64,000 bases of DNA from Pseudomonadota bacterium (GTDB lineage Bacteria; Pseudomonadota; Gammaproteobacteria; Legionellales; Legionellaceae): positions 1 to 64,000 of the forward strand of contig JAGVJN010000042.1 in the NCBI GenBank assembly GCA_020051095.1, written 5' to 3'. The notes below the pieces were generated by a model. The model was given only the letters and a program-made list of their open reading frames with translations. It was not told the origin of the DNA and did no database searches. Below, in pieces: positions 8,583 through 18,043 of this stretch (the stretch's first letter is position 1; every line of letters starts with the position of its first letter). Both the position numbers and the translations under genes were made by a program.

Positions 8583-9335
8583 CTATCCCGGTTTAGGTGT
8601 TATTGATGTCGGTGTTGGTAAACTGCTTTCAACGCTTTGTTCTTCCTTTTTACCTGTTTCCGCTGCATTATTTAATGTTTGTCCAGCATTTTCAATAGTA
8701 TCGCCGGCGGTATCACCCAACCCTCTCACCGCTTCCGATGTAAACCCGGTTACTTGACCGGCTGTTTGTTCAACATCCCTTCCCATGCCAGAAAAATCTT
8801 TAGCTAAATTCCCATAGAGCTCTTTCCCGGATTTGACACCTTGATCAAAGGCATCAAGATTTGCATCAGGGCCCATTTCTTGGGCTTCTTCTAGGGCTTG
8901 AGTTCCTGATTGATCTAGCCCATCATCCATGGCAGTTAAAGGGGCGACTGTGGCTCGTCCAGCTTGTTCAATACCATCGGCAGCCATATCTGCTGTTTGT
9001 CTGGAAGCATTACTCGCCATATCAGCCCCCTCTGACACAACGTCTTCTTCATCATCGGTCACCTGGCCTTGAACAGCATCAAGTGGCTGAGCAGCTTCTG
9101 TGGGAAGCGCATAAACTTCTTCCAAGAGACCATCCATCGAACTTGGATCGATTTCGGGCATAGAATCACTCTTTGGGGCATTGGGATTGGGGTCGTCACT
9201 GGGGCCTAAGCCGGATATCATACCTTCAAACTCGTCGAGAAAAGCCTGATCGTCTTCGTCAGCACCAACTTGGGCTCCTTCAGTATCTTTTAACTCATCA
9301 TTTTCATCTGGCTCAATATCATCAAACTCTGGCAT
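8583..9335 (-). CDS. Unknown acidic, largely disordered protein with amphipathic repeats
   Basis: This 250-residue protein is very acidic at the N-terminus (PEFDDIEPDENDELKDTEG), rich in Asp, Glu, Gly, Ala, Thr and Gln, and has no hydrophobic segment. The C-terminal half has loose helical repeats such as ADMASNASRQTADMAADGIE and LGDTAGDTIENAGQTLNNAA, recalling amphipathic LEA-like or apolipoprotein-like helices. The start at 9335 is supported by GGGGAG eight bases upstream; the longer frame to 9380 is rejected. Composition and layout resemble the unknown protein at 17228-17881. Function unknown; a secreted or stress-related role would be inference only. Confidence 0.75.
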   Translation of the reverse strand: MPEFDDIEPDENDELKDTEGAQVGADEDDQAFLDEFEGMISGLGPSDDPNPNAPKSDSMPEIDPSSMDGLLEEVYALPTEAAQPLDAVQGQVTDDEEDVVSEGADMASNASRQTADMAADGIEQAGRATVAPLTAMDDGLDQSGTQALEEAQEMGPDANLDAFDQGVKSGKELYGNLAKDFSGMGRDVEQTAGQVTGFTSEAVRGLGDTAGDTIENAGQTLNNAAETGKKEEQSVESSLPTPTSITPKPG

Positions 9336-9487
9336 CGTTTTTCTCCCCGCGCAAGCTGATTTTATCAGCAATATACTCAAAATGACTTCTTACTGAACAT
9401 TATAGCAGATATCACAGGACTGATTTGAGGTGAACGCCAGCCTTTCGTAAATATATTGAAAAGGCTGGCATAGGAGACAAGATGAGA

Positions 9488-11923
9488 TTAATCGAGTGGG
9501 TTATGGAGTTTATCCACCACGGAATCAAATCGTTTTTTCTTCATATCGTCAAACTTGAATTCATCGACTTGGATGGCATCCCAACGCGCATGCTCGACTT
9601 CTACTAACGCATCCATCTCCGTTTGGCTAAGTTTTCCATTTTTTACCAACTCCTGTAATTTATCTTTCAGTGCAGCAAATTTGAGTCCTTTCAGCCCCAC
9701 TTTTTGATAAAGCGGTTGATGCTCAACCAGCAATTTTAAGGCATATTCCATGCGATCAACGGGTTGCTTGCTATCCCCACTCAGATACACAAACTGCTGG
9801 ATGAAACTGCGAAAGTCATTGTAGTTTGCCATTTTTTGAGCTAATTGGCTGTCGATTTTATCTTTGGGATAACGCAATGTCTGACCAAAGGGAAATGTCC
9901 ATAGGCGCATCACCATACCTAAAAAGCGATTAGGGAAATTCTGGCAAAATTCAATCATGGCTTTTTGTGCTTGGTATAAACAATATTGCACCGCCCATTG
10001 CGCATGGAGCTGAAAGTCTGGATTTTGACCTTCTGCTTCATATAATCGTAAAGCGGCCATCCCCATATACAAATGAGACATCGCGTCTGCCAAGCGCGCG
10101 GATAACCGTTCTTTACGCTTTAAGCTACCGCCAAGAACGATTAACGACAAATCAGCCAACCATGCAAAGGCATGACTTAGTCTGGCAATTTGTTGGTAAT
10201 AACGCTTCATTGACCCACCCGGTGTGCCAATCAACCGCCCACTTGACCAAGTCGATAAGAAGGCTTTGGCCGTGTTGCGCAGGGTATATTGAATATGCTG
10301 CCAAATTAAATTTTGGAAAGCCGACTTGTCCTCATGGGACACCGCATAAAATTCATCGCGAACATACGGGTGACAAGCCATAGACCCTTGACCAAAGATC
10401 AAGAGATTGCGTGTCATAATGTTCGCCCCTTCAACGGTAATTGAAATGGGAATGGATTGGTAATGATCCACTAAATAATTACGTGGCCCCACTACCACGG
10501 CACGGCCTGCATGCACGTCCATGGCTGAATTGACTACTTTACGATATAACTCCGTATTGAAGTATTTGGTGATAGCAGAAGCAACCGATGGTTTTTTGTG
10601 CTCCTGAACGGCCGCCACCGTTAATAATCGGGTTGCATTGACCAAATAGGTCCATCCAGCAATTTCTGCCAGTTTTTCTTCAATCCCTTCAAATTGAGCA
10701 ATTTCAATATTGAATTGACGTCTGATGCGGGAAAAAGCGCCCGTGGTCATATAAGACACTGAGGAAGAAGCCGTTGCCAGCGCAGGTAAGGAAATAGAAC
10801 GGCCTATGGATAGACATTCCACCAGCATTTGCCAACCATTCCCAGCTTGCTCTTGACCACCAATGATTGAATCAATCGGCACAAAGATATTCTCCCCACG
10901 AATGGTGCCATTCATGAAGGGTTGATTTCCTGGCAAATGCCGGTTGCCTATCTCTAAATTTTTGGTATCGCGCGCGATTAATAAGCAGGTAATGCCTTCT
11001 TGGCCTTTGCCTTTTAACAACCCTTTGGGGTCACGCAAGTTAACGGCAAGTCCAATCAACGTTGCCACGGGTGCGAGTGTTATCCAGCGCTTGTTTAAGG
11101 TTAAATCAAGCCCCATTAGCTTTTTACCATCGACCGTCTTTTCAACCACTACTGCTTCCGATTTAATCGAGGTGGCATCGCTGCCAGCGCCCGGTTCAGT
11201 TAAGGCAAAACAAGGAATTTCCTCGCCTTTGGCTAAGCGGGGTAAATAATACGATTTTTGTTTTTCTGTGCCATAAAAACTCAATAATTCGCCAGGCCCC
11301 AATGAATTAGGAACCATCACAGTGACTGCAGCTGTTGCGCTGCGGGTTGCAATTTTCATGACCACATCGGAGTGGGCGCGCGCTGAAAACCCTTTGCCGC
11401 CATATTTTTTATCAATGACTAACCCTAAGAATCCTTTTTCTTTGATGTATTGCCAAACGGATTCCGGCATATCTTTTTCTTGAGAAATAGCCCATTCATC
11501 AATCATGCCACAGAGCACTTGGGTTTCGTTATCGATAAACGCTTTTTCCTCTTTGCTTAAATCCGTGTTCACAGAAGCCAAACGATCCCAGTCTGGTTCG
11601 CCGATAAAAATATCTTTTTCAAGCCAAGTATCACCGGCATTTAAGGCCGTTTCTTCAGTCTTTGATAATTTAGGTATGGATTTTTTTGCCCGTTTGTAGG
11701 CAATATCGGCAATATACTCTCGCACCGGGTCAACCCGAATAACAACCGCTATGGCAATAATCGCCAGCCAAACCACTAAACCTGGCAGCCAAGATATGCC
11801 AACAACAAACGTTGCCAGAATCAAATAGATACCTGAACCAACTTCCCAAACGATCGCCTGCAAGTTGCGGCTCAGCACCAGCATCGAAAAGACAAGGTAG
11901 ATTACAAACAATAACAAAGCCAT
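9488..11923 (-). CDS. fadE: Acyl-CoA dehydrogenase FadE
   Basis: At 811 residues it matches the enlarged membrane-associated FadE family of gammaproteobacteria, which carries out the first step of fatty-acid beta-oxidation using FAD. Two or three N-terminal hydrophobic segments (residues ~2-17, 27-45, 47-62) precede the catalytic dehydrogenase region, with the substrate/flavin motifs CFALTEPGAGSDATS, the segment NKRWITLAPVATLIGLAVNL, and VHAGRAVVVGPRNYLVDHYQSIPISITVEGA, which is typical of FadE. The FadE-specific C-terminal domain follows. The start has GGGA ten bases upstream. It stands alone, with 260 bases to the divergent ppk1 unit and no other beta-oxidation gene nearby. Confidence 0.95.
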   Translation of the reverse strand: MALLLFVIYLVFSMLVLSRNLQAIVWEVGSGIYLILATFVVGISWLPGLVVWLAIIAIAVVIRVDPVREYIADIAYKRAKKSIPKLSKTEETALNAGDTWLEKDIFIGEPDWDRLASVNTDLSKEEKAFIDNETQVLCGMIDEWAISQEKDMPESVWQYIKEKGFLGLVIDKKYGGKGFSARAHSDVVMKIATRSATAAVTVMVPNSLGPGELLSFYGTEKQKSYYLPRLAKGEEIPCFALTEPGAGSDATSIKSEAVVVEKTVDGKKLMGLDLTLNKRWITLAPVATLIGLAVNLRDPKGLLKGKGQEGITCLLIARDTKNLEIGNRHLPGNQPFMNGTIRGENIFVPIDSIIGGQEQAGNGWQMLVECLSIGRSISLPALATASSSVSYMTTGAFSRIRRQFNIEIAQFEGIEEKLAEIAGWTYLVNATRLLTVAAVQEHKKPSVASAITKYFNTELYRKVVNSAMDVHAGRAVVVGPRNYLVDHYQSIPISITVEGANIMTRNLLIFGQGSMACHPYVRDEFYAVSHEDKSAFQNLIWQHIQYTLRNTAKAFLSTWSSGRLIGTPGGSMKRYYQQIARLSHAFAWLADLSLIVLGGSLKRKERLSARLADAMSHLYMGMAALRLYEAEGQNPDFQLHAQWAVQYCLYQAQKAMIEFCQNFPNRFLGMVMRLWTFPFGQTLRYPKDKIDSQLAQKMANYNDFRSFIQQFVYLSGDSKQPVDRMEYALKLLVEHQPLYQKVGLKGLKFAALKDKLQELVKNGKLSQTEMDALVEVEHARWDAIQVDEFKFDDMKKKRFDSVVDKLHNPLD

Positions 11924-12184
11924 GATGATTCCCTATTTTTATTATTAAATGTTAGGAACATTCCCTAGACCAGCTGACGTTGAAAAATATGTCAAGCCAT
12001 TGTCGAAAAAATACCCAAAAAATGGTTCGATTCAATATTAATTCATTGGGTATCTTCCCATCATACTGCAAATCACAGAATTTGGCATCGTCACGTGGAT
12101 TTATTTTAATTATGTGAGATACTGGAGAGAATGTTGGGTCAAGGCCCAACCCTGAGGGATAGAGGAAAAGGAAACACTATCATC

Positions 12185-12754
12185 ATGTCTCGGTTTATTT
12201 GGCAATTTGATCTATCAGGTGAACAGTGGTCGCCTAGCGGTGACTGGCAAAAAGATAGCCATAAATGGGAAATTCGTTATTTCTGGCCCATTGAGCAAGT
12301 TATCCAACTCAATTTCCATGAAAGCCAATTAAATTGGGGAAATGGCGCTTGTAAAATCCATCATGATATTTATTGGCTGGATAGAAACAATCCCTTGAAT
12401 ATTAAACAACGCAAAGACCTTTTTGTCTTTAAAGAAATGATTATCCAAACCAACGACCGAATCGCATTTGAAAAAAAAGAAACATTAACAGGCGATGAAT
12501 TACCCAAAAGGAACTACGAAACCATTGCCGTTGATAAAATGGCGCTACAACTCATCATCCATCAAAAACCAAAATGTCTGCTTGAGTTATCCAAAATACG
12601 TGTTCAAGAGCAAACGTTTTCTAGCCTATGTATTGAGAGTCGTTGTGGTGAATTGGTCGATGATTTAAATAGCCATTTAAATTTGCCCCTAAAAGCGAAA
12701 AGCTATGTCACGTTTTTAGGCGAACTATTAGGGATAGTGAATCATGAAAAGTGA
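12185..12754 (+). CDS. Unknown protein translationally coupled to ppk1
   Basis: This 189-residue cytosolic protein is not recognised. It is Trp-rich at the N-terminus (SRFIWQFDLSGEQWSPSGDW, KWEIRYFWPIEQ) and has alternating charged and hydrophobic stretches suggesting a mostly beta fold. The start at 12185 is chosen because the longer frame to 12131 would begin in an untranslated-looking leader; AAAAGG precedes it. It overlaps ppk1 by 11 bases, so the two are very likely co-translated and the product may act in polyphosphate metabolism. The basic-acidic pattern (EKKETLTG) faintly recalls triphosphate-tunnel (CYTH) enzymes that act on polyphosphate, but the diagnostic ExExK motif is not visible. 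Confidence 0.75.
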   Translation: MSRFIWQFDLSGEQWSPSGDWQKDSHKWEIRYFWPIEQVIQLNFHESQLNWGNGACKIHHDIYWLDRNNPLNIKQRKDLFVFKEMIIQTNDRIAFEKKETLTGDELPKRNYETIAVDKMALQLIIHQKPKCLLELSKIRVQEQTFSSLCIESRCGELVDDLNSHLNLPLKAKSYVTFLGELLGIVNHEK

Positions 12755-14804
12755 CCATAGCCAAGATATACCCTACATTAACAGAGAGTTTTCTCTATTA
12801 AAATTCAACGAGCGCATTCTTGAGTTGGCCTGCGACGCGGAAGTCCCTCTTTTAGAAAGAATGCGGTTTTTATGCATCTGCAGCTCCAATTTGGACGAAT
12901 TTTTCGAAGTACGAATTGCGGAGCTTAAGCGTTTGATGAAGCAAAATCCTGATAAGGTTGATATTGACGGATTAAAACCCGGCGAGATTTTCGATGAGCT
13001 CTCTATCCGTCTGCATGACCTGATTAAGCAAGTTTATGCAACCTATAATGATAAAATATTGCCTGCTCTTACCAGCGAAGGGATCACCATTATTGAGCCG
13101 AAAGATTGGAATAAAGCCATTCATCAGTGGTCTAAAGACTATTTTTATCAGCATATATTGCCGCTGGTCAGCCCCATCGCGCTCGATTTAGCCCACCCAT
13201 TCCCTCGTTTGATTAATAAAAGTCTCAACTTTTTTATCACCCTGAAAGGGACCGATGCGTTTAACCGCCAAATTGATTATGCCTTGGTGCATGCCCCGAG
13301 ATCCTTACCTCGTGTCATCCCCGTGCCTCACCATCTGTCTGCCGATGGAAAAACAGAATTTGTGTATCTTGCCTCCTTGTTTGAATATTATGCCTATGCG
13401 CTTTTCCCCGGCATGAAGATTACAGGCTGTTATCAAGTGCGCTTAACACGAAATAGCGATGTTTATTTGCATGAAGAAGAAATTGAAGATCTGGCCCTTG
13501 CCTTGCAAAGAGAGCTTTACTCTCGTCATTACGGGGATGTGGTGCGGTTAGAATTAGACAAAAACTGCCCCGAAGAGATTTTGCATTTCTTACAACGAAA
13601 ATATCAACTCACGAAAAAAGATACCTATTTTTGCGATGGTCCTGTCAATTTACAGCGTTTTTCACAAGCCTTGCAGCATATCCATCGCGAGGATCTCAAA
13701 TACCCCAAATTCACCCCCAAATACCCCCCTTTTCATAGCCTTCACAAAAATATGTTCGATATTTTAAACGACGAAGACATCTTGATACACTTGCCTTATC
13801 AAAGTTTTGATCTGGTGGTTGACTTCATTCAAAAAGCCTCCAAAGATCCCGAGGTTCTTGCTATCAAACAAACCCTGTATCGCGTGGATTCTAATTCCGC
13901 CATTGTGGATGCCTTAGTGCATGCCGCAAGAACCGGGAAAGAAGTCACCGCGATCATTGAGCTAAGAGCGCGATTTAATGAAGAATCAAACCTCAAACTT
14001 GCATCAAGGCTACATGAAGCGGGTGTGTTGGTGTTATATGGTGTGTTAGGTCATAAAAGTCATGCCAAAATGGCCTTGGTGGTGAGAAGACATGAAGGCG
14101 AAGTAAAACGCTATGTCCATTTAGGGACGGGCAATTATCACGAAAAAATTGCGCACGAATACACGGACTTAGGCTTACTAACGTCCGATCAAGACATCAC
14201 CACCGATGTGCAATTTATCTTCCAACAATTAACCGGCCTTGGCAAAACCATCAAGTTGAAAAAATTATTTAATTCACCGTTTACCTTACAAGAACAATTG
14301 CTCTTTCAAATTAAGAGATGCATTAATGCTGCCAAAAAGGGCCAAAAATGCGAAATTATTATCAAAGTGAATGGCATTAATGACAAGCCCACCATTGATG
14401 CGTTATATCAGGCATCGAAAGCCAAGGTAAAAATTACCTTAATTGTTCGTTCAATTTGCTGTTTAAAACCGGGAATACCTGGCGTGTCGGATAATATTCG
14501 TGTCATCTCCTATGCGGGGCGCTTTCTTGAACATCATCGGGTGTTTTATTTTCGCATCCATGACATGACTTATTATTTCTTATCCAGCGCCGATTTGATG
14601 GAACGCAATTTGTATCATCGCATTGAAATATTATTCCCCATTTTTGATCCACAAATTCAACAACGAATCGATGAAGAGATATTAGTCAACTATTGCACGG
14701 ATGAAAAAAATACCTGGGAAATGCTGCCAGATGGCAATTATCGTCGTTTAAGCAAAGGCAAGGACAACGCCCAAGAGCGATTGATTGCAAAATTTAGTCA
14801 GTGA
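12744..14804 (+). CDS. ppk1: Polyphosphate kinase 1
   Basis: PPK1 (686 residues) reversibly makes inorganic polyphosphate from ATP at the inner membrane. The N-terminal domain opens with the family sequence INREFSLLKFNERILELA and the dimer segment CSSNLDEFFEVRIAELKR. The two phospholipase-D-like catalytic domains hold the autophosphorylated histidine in LGHKSHAKMALVVRR, the segment YVHLGTGNYHEKIAHEYTD, and the second histidine in AGRFLEHHRVFYF. The C-terminal SSADLMERNLYHRIEILFP is also diagnostic. It is the second gene of a two-gene unit and overlaps the tail of the convergent epmB by 11 bases. Confidence 0.97.
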   Translation: MKSDHSQDIPYINREFSLLKFNERILELACDAEVPLLERMRFLCICSSNLDEFFEVRIAELKRLMKQNPDKVDIDGLKPGEIFDELSIRLHDLIKQVYATYNDKILPALTSEGITIIEPKDWNKAIHQWSKDYFYQHILPLVSPIALDLAHPFPRLINKSLNFFITLKGTDAFNRQIDYALVHAPRSLPRVIPVPHHLSADGKTEFVYLASLFEYYAYALFPGMKITGCYQVRLTRNSDVYLHEEEIEDLALALQRELYSRHYGDVVRLELDKNCPEEILHFLQRKYQLTKKDTYFCDGPVNLQRFSQALQHIHREDLKYPKFTPKYPPFHSLHKNMFDILNDEDILIHLPYQSFDLVVDFIQKASKDPEVLAIKQTLYRVDSNSAIVDALVHAARTGKEVTAIIELRARFNEESNLKLASRLHEAGVLVLYGVLGHKSHAKMALVVRRHEGEVKRYVHLGTGNYHEKIAHEYTDLGLLTSDQDITTDVQFIFQQLTGLGKTIKLKKLFNSPFTLQEQLLFQIKRCINAAKKGQKCEIIIKVNGINDKPTIDALYQASKAKVKITLIVRSICCLKPGIPGVSDNIRVISYAGRFLEHHRVFYFRIHDMTYYFLSSADLMERNLYHRIEILFPIFDPQIQQRIDEEILVNYCTDEKNTWEMLPDGNYRRLSKGKDNAQERLIAKFSQ

Positions 14805-15828
14805 CAGGGTAGGCGACCTCGGCCAATTTCGCCTGGCTGGTTAACCATATTTTATGGCGAACACCTGCTTTTTCTGTCACCAATTTAGGCACTAAATAAC
14901 CGGGCAAATGCGCTTGTAACGCTTGATGTAAAGCCAATGCCTCTTCCCGTTTGATATCAAAATGAGCAGCCCCAGCGACTTTGTCTAAAGTATGCAGATA
15001 ATAGGGTAAGATTCCGTAGCTAAAGAGCTGTTGGCAAAGCGCAATTAACGTATCCACCTTATCATTGATTTGATGCAAAAGAACCGCTTGATTGAATAGA
15101 TGCACGCCCTTTTGCCGTAGCAATTGAAATACTGGTTTTAATGAGGGAATAAGCTCATTGGGGTGATTACAGTGAACCACCAAAACCACCTGGCAGCGAC
15201 TTTGATGGAATCGGTCTAACAATTGGGTTGTCATACGCTCGGGTAATACAATCGGTATTCGAGAATGTATCCGAATCGTGCTCACATGGGGAATTGCCTC
15301 AAGTTGGCCAAATAACGCGGATAAATTATCATCCGAAATCAATAAGGGGTCGCCACCACTTAAAATAACCTCCTGGATACTGGGATCGTGGGCAATATAG
15401 TCTAACAGCTTTTTTAACTTTTCTTTACTAAGGATGTTTTGATGGTAAGGAAAATGTCTGCGAAAGCAATATCGGCAATTAATAGCGCATGCCCCTGCAA
15501 GGGTTATCAAAACCCGGCCGTGATACTTATGAATTAAGCCTGGGAGGGGATTTTGTTCCTTTTCTGCCAGCGGGTCAGCCTCATAACCAATGACGCTGTC
15601 ATTTTCATTGGCAACGGCTAATACTTGTTTTAACAAGGGGTCATTGGCATCACCAAAAACCATTCTATCTGCGAATCCTTTCGGGACACGTGTGGGAAAT
15701 TGATAAGCCGCCTCATCGTCCGCCAACTCAGTTGGTAAACCCAAATAAGTTAACAAAGCCTTGGCATTCCCAAACCCTTGCGCTAGAATTTGCTGCCAAC
15801 GTACTGTCATCGCTCGCTTTCGTCTCAT
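14794..15828 (-). CDS. epmB: EF-P beta-lysylation protein EpmB (lysine 2,3-aminomutase family)
   Basis: EpmB is a radical-SAM and PLP enzyme that converts alpha-lysine to (R)-beta-lysine for modification of elongation factor P. The 344-residue protein has the radical-SAM cluster CAINCRYCFRRHFPY (CxxxCxxC), the SAM-binding EVILSGGDPLLISDD, and the PLP-site region YYLHTLDKVAGAAHF. Length matches the short EpmB type, not the longer catabolic aminomutases. It is divergent from efp, its target, 116 bases away, which supports the function. The start is uncertain: a second Met at 15810 is possible and neither has a strong ribosome site. The partner ligase epmA is not in the window. Confidence 0.94.
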   Translation of the reverse strand: MRRKRAMTVRWQQILAQGFGNAKALLTYLGLPTELADDEAAYQFPTRVPKGFADRMVFGDANDPLLKQVLAVANENDSVIGYEADPLAEKEQNPLPGLIHKYHGRVLITLAGACAINCRYCFRRHFPYHQNILSKEKLKKLLDYIAHDPSIQEVILSGGDPLLISDDNLSALFGQLEAIPHVSTIRIHSRIPIVLPERMTTQLLDRFHQSRCQVVLVVHCNHPNELIPSLKPVFQLLRQKGVHLFNQAVLLHQINDKVDTLIALCQQLFSYGILPYYLHTLDKVAGAAHFDIKREEALALHQALQAHLPGYLVPKLVTEKAGVRHKIWLTSQAKLAEVAYPVTD

Positions 15829-15944
15829 TAACTTGATAAGATGGCGAATTTAACCAAAAAGTAACCAAAACACAATAAGGCCTTCATTAAAACCTGTCCT
15901 TACCCTGAAAAAAATCGAAATATATTACGAAACTCGGAGAGATC

Positions 15945-16514
15945 ATGGCAACTTATAGCACCAATGAATTCAAAAACGGTCTAAAAATTATGATTGACGG
16001 TGCTCCCTGTAGCATTGTCGAATGCGAATTTGTCAAACCCGGCAAGGGGCAAGCCTTTACCCGTGTTAAAATTCGCAATTTAAAAACCAACCGTGTGGTC
16101 GAGCGTACCTACAAATCAGGTGAAACGGTTGAAGGGGCTGATGTAGTCGATGTCGAAATGCAATATTTATATAACGACGGTGAGTTATGGCATTTTATGG
16201 TATCTGATACGTTTGAGCAGCACGGAGTCACCAACGAGTGCGTGGGGGATGCAAGCCAATGGCTTAAAGAACAAGATATCTGTGTGGTCACCCTATGGAA
16301 TGGCAGCCCAATCCAAGTTGCGCCACCTAATTTCGTCATCTTAGAAATTACCGAAACCGATCCCGGTCTAAAAGGGGATACCTCTGGCGGCGGTGGAAAA
16401 CCTGCAACTTTAGAAACAGGGGCTGTGGTTCGAGTGCCTTTGTTTGTGCAAATCGGGGAGCTTATCAAAGTCGACACCCGCAGTGGGGAATACGTTTCTA
16501 GAGCGAAAGAATAG
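15945..16514 (+). CDS. efp: Elongation factor P
   Basis: EF-P (189 residues) relieves ribosome stalling at proline stretches. The modification loop [12 protein letters not shown] places the acceptor lysine at position 34, as in E. coli, and the last domain ends with the usual [16 protein letters not shown]. The start has CGGAGAG seven bases upstream. The divergent epmB gene encodes the enzyme that supplies beta-lysine for Lys34. Two hairpins follow immediately after the stop. Confidence 0.98.
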   Translation: MATYSTNEFKNGLKIMIDGAPCSIVECEFVKPGKGQAFTRVKIRNLKTNRVVERTYKSGETVEGADVVDVEMQYLYNDGELWHFMVSDTFEQHGVTNECVGDASQWLKEQDICVVTLWNGSPIQVAPPNFVILEITETDPGLKGDTSGGGGKPATLETGAVVRVPLFVQIGELIKVDTRSGEYVSRAKE

Positions 16515-16532
16515 CCCCCTTTTGAGGGGGCT
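16513..16532 (+). terminator. Hairpin terminator of efp
   Basis: A GC-rich 8-bp stem, AGCCCCCT pairing with AGGGGGCT around a four-base TTTG loop, begins at the efp stop codon. The U-tract after it is poor (CTTGTG), so termination may be partial or rely on the second hairpin at 16548-16582. Confidence 0.65.
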
Positions 16533-16547
16533 TGTGCCAGATATACT

Positions 16548-16582
16548 CACATTCCATGAAATGCGAGTTTTCATGGAATGTG
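16548..16582. terminator. Second long hairpin between efp and the convergent lipoprotein gene
   Basis: A perfect 14-bp inverted repeat (CACATTCCATGAAA and its complement) with a loop of about seven bases sits between the convergent ends of efp and the gene at 16594-16812. Outward pairing extends the stem by a few more bases with a G-U pair. It lacks a clear T-tract on either strand. A bidirectional terminator or an mRNA 3'-end stabiliser are both possible. Confidence 0.55.
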
Positions 16583-16593
16583 GGTAAAGTTAT

Positions 16594-16812
16594 TTAGAAT
16601 CCAAAGCTATACCCATACCAAGAGCGGGTCGAATAGCCAATACCAGGTCCATAACTAAAGCCATACGTGGTTGAATAGGGCGTGTATCCATAAATGCCCG
16701 AGTAATAACTATAATTCACTGCTGGTACGGTTGTTGTTGTCACCGTAGTTAGTGTGCAAGCACTTGCGGAAAGTGCGACGATGGCAATGACAATTCCCTG
16801 TTTTAGTTTCAT
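16594..16812 (-). CDS. Small Tyr/Gly/Ser-rich putative lipoprotein
   Basis: The 72-residue product starts with a basic n-region and hydrophobic core (KLKQGIVIAIVALSASAC), with a Cys at residue 19 that fits a weak lipobox (ASAC), followed by a Thr-rich linker (TLTTVTTTTVPAV). The rest is almost only Tyr, Gly, Ser, Phe and Thr, with repeats of the type Y-G-Y or Y-G-F and a final SWYGYSFGF. A good ribosome site (AGGGGGG) lies nine bases before the ATG. Such Tyr/Gly-rich secreted tails may be surface-exposed and sticky, but no function is known. Real coding is likely because of the signal sequence and ribosome site. Confidence 0.7.
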   Translation of the reverse strand: MKLKQGIVIAIVALSASACTLTTVTTTTVPAVNYSYYSGIYGYTPYSTTYGFSYGPGIGYSTRSWYGYSFGF

Positions 16813-17227
16813 TCTCTTGCCCCCCTTTAAATGGAAGATGGCAGATAATGACTCCCTGCATACTGAGCCCTAACTTCTCTTCATCATTCGGGCCTGTGAG
16901 AAGCTTCAGCACCAACTGCCTAAGCAGTATACACACCACCTACCAACGCGACCCCTATCTAGTATCAACTTGATTTTGGTTCAGCCAGAAGAGTCATTAC
17001 CTTTATGGTAAATATTAGTTCAATTTGTACGCATTGTCACTTAAAAGAGTCTATTTTTTACTCTCAATGGCTATATCATGTCGAATTAACTGGCAAGCCC
17101 CCACCCTATCTTATTGTTTTATAGTATTTAAATGAAAAAATTCCTTTAATAGTTCGCACTTGTTCAGCAAATCTTAAGGTGATGTGGTCTATAATTAATT
17201 ATAAGTAATACAAAATTGGGGTATAAC
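16813..17227. other. Intergenic region, divergent promoters
   Basis: These 415 bases separate two divergent genes and probably hold promoters for both. I see no convincing gene, repeat or tRNA. The region nearest 17228 is very AT-rich (runs such as AATTAATTATAAG around 17190-17210), consistent with the promoter of the rightward gene. Confidence 0.5.
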
Positions 17228-17881
17228 ATGGCAGACCCAAAAGATTTACCTAGGACAGATGCAACAGACAACAATCCATTAATGGGTTCAGGTGCAAATA
17301 CACCAACTCCACCCACACCTGAAAATAACGCGTCCCCAACAGATGCTGTGGATGACGTAACAAAAGGTGCCAGTAAGGCGACTGATACTGCTACAGATAT
17401 GGCGGATAAAGGGGTGGATGCAGCGTCTAAGGTTGGTGAAGATGTCGGTAACAGTTTATTAAGTGGCGAATGGGATGAAAATGAACTTCCTTGGATGAAG
17501 TTGCTAAAATCGATACAAAACATGGCAGCCAGCTTGGCCGGCTCTGCAGACCAATTTACAGCAGATGGCGTGAAAGGCGCTGTGAACACAGTATCCGACG
17601 CTGCCAAACAAGGGTTAAGCTCTCTGGGGGATGGGCTAAAGTCGGCAATGAATATGTTTGATTCATCTTCTGGGCCATCTCCCAAATCATCCTCAAAGGA
17701 AGACACATCAAATGATATTGAAATGACCGATATGAGCAGTAGCACTCCCACGAATTTAATGGATTCTTTGGGGATGAAGGATTCAATTCAAGGTGCGAAT
17801 CTAGGTGGAGTAGAAGGAACTAGCGAAGTAGCAAGCACCGTAATAGAAGTCGCACCAGAAGCTGCTGCTCTTGTTACTTGA
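17228..17881 (+). CDS. Unknown acidic, low-complexity protein
   Basis: This 217-residue protein has no signal peptide or membrane span and is not recognised. The N-terminus is Pro/Thr/Asn-rich (ANTPTPPTPENNASPTD), then come amphipathic repeats such as TKGASKATDTATDMADKGVD and VKGAVNTVSDAAKQGLSSLG, then a Ser/Asp-rich acidic stretch and a Val/Ala/Glu/Pro tail (EVASTVIEVAPEAAALVT). The start at 17228 is an ATG nine bases after TTGGGG; the longer TTG reading to 17216 includes that site and is rejected. It resembles the protein at 8583-9335 in composition. Its tail is similar in style to the C-terminus of the protein at 32325-33389. Confidence 0.75.
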   Translation: MADPKDLPRTDATDNNPLMGSGANTPTPPTPENNASPTDAVDDVTKGASKATDTATDMADKGVDAASKVGEDVGNSLLSGEWDENELPWMKLLKSIQNMAASLAGSADQFTADGVKGAVNTVSDAAKQGLSSLGDGLKSAMNMFDSSSGPSPKSSSKEDTSNDIEMTDMSSSTPTNLMDSLGMKDSIQGANLGGVEGTSEVASTVIEVAPEAAALVT

Positions 17882-18043
17882 TTCGAAGTAGCCTAATACA
17901 CCCAGCTAATGTTATGCAATCTATTTCCATGGCCTTTCCATTTACGTTCAAGAAAAACCCATTTCCGATAGACCGCTTATCGATTCGGCATCAACGTCAT
18001 ATTGATGCTATAGTTTATTAAAAGAATTTTAAAGATTCCGTTC

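Noticed and set aside
17164-17751. An antisense frame of 195 residues opposite the gene at 17228.
   Set aside because: The rightward gene has a good ribosome site and start; the antisense frame is a Ser-rich shadow.
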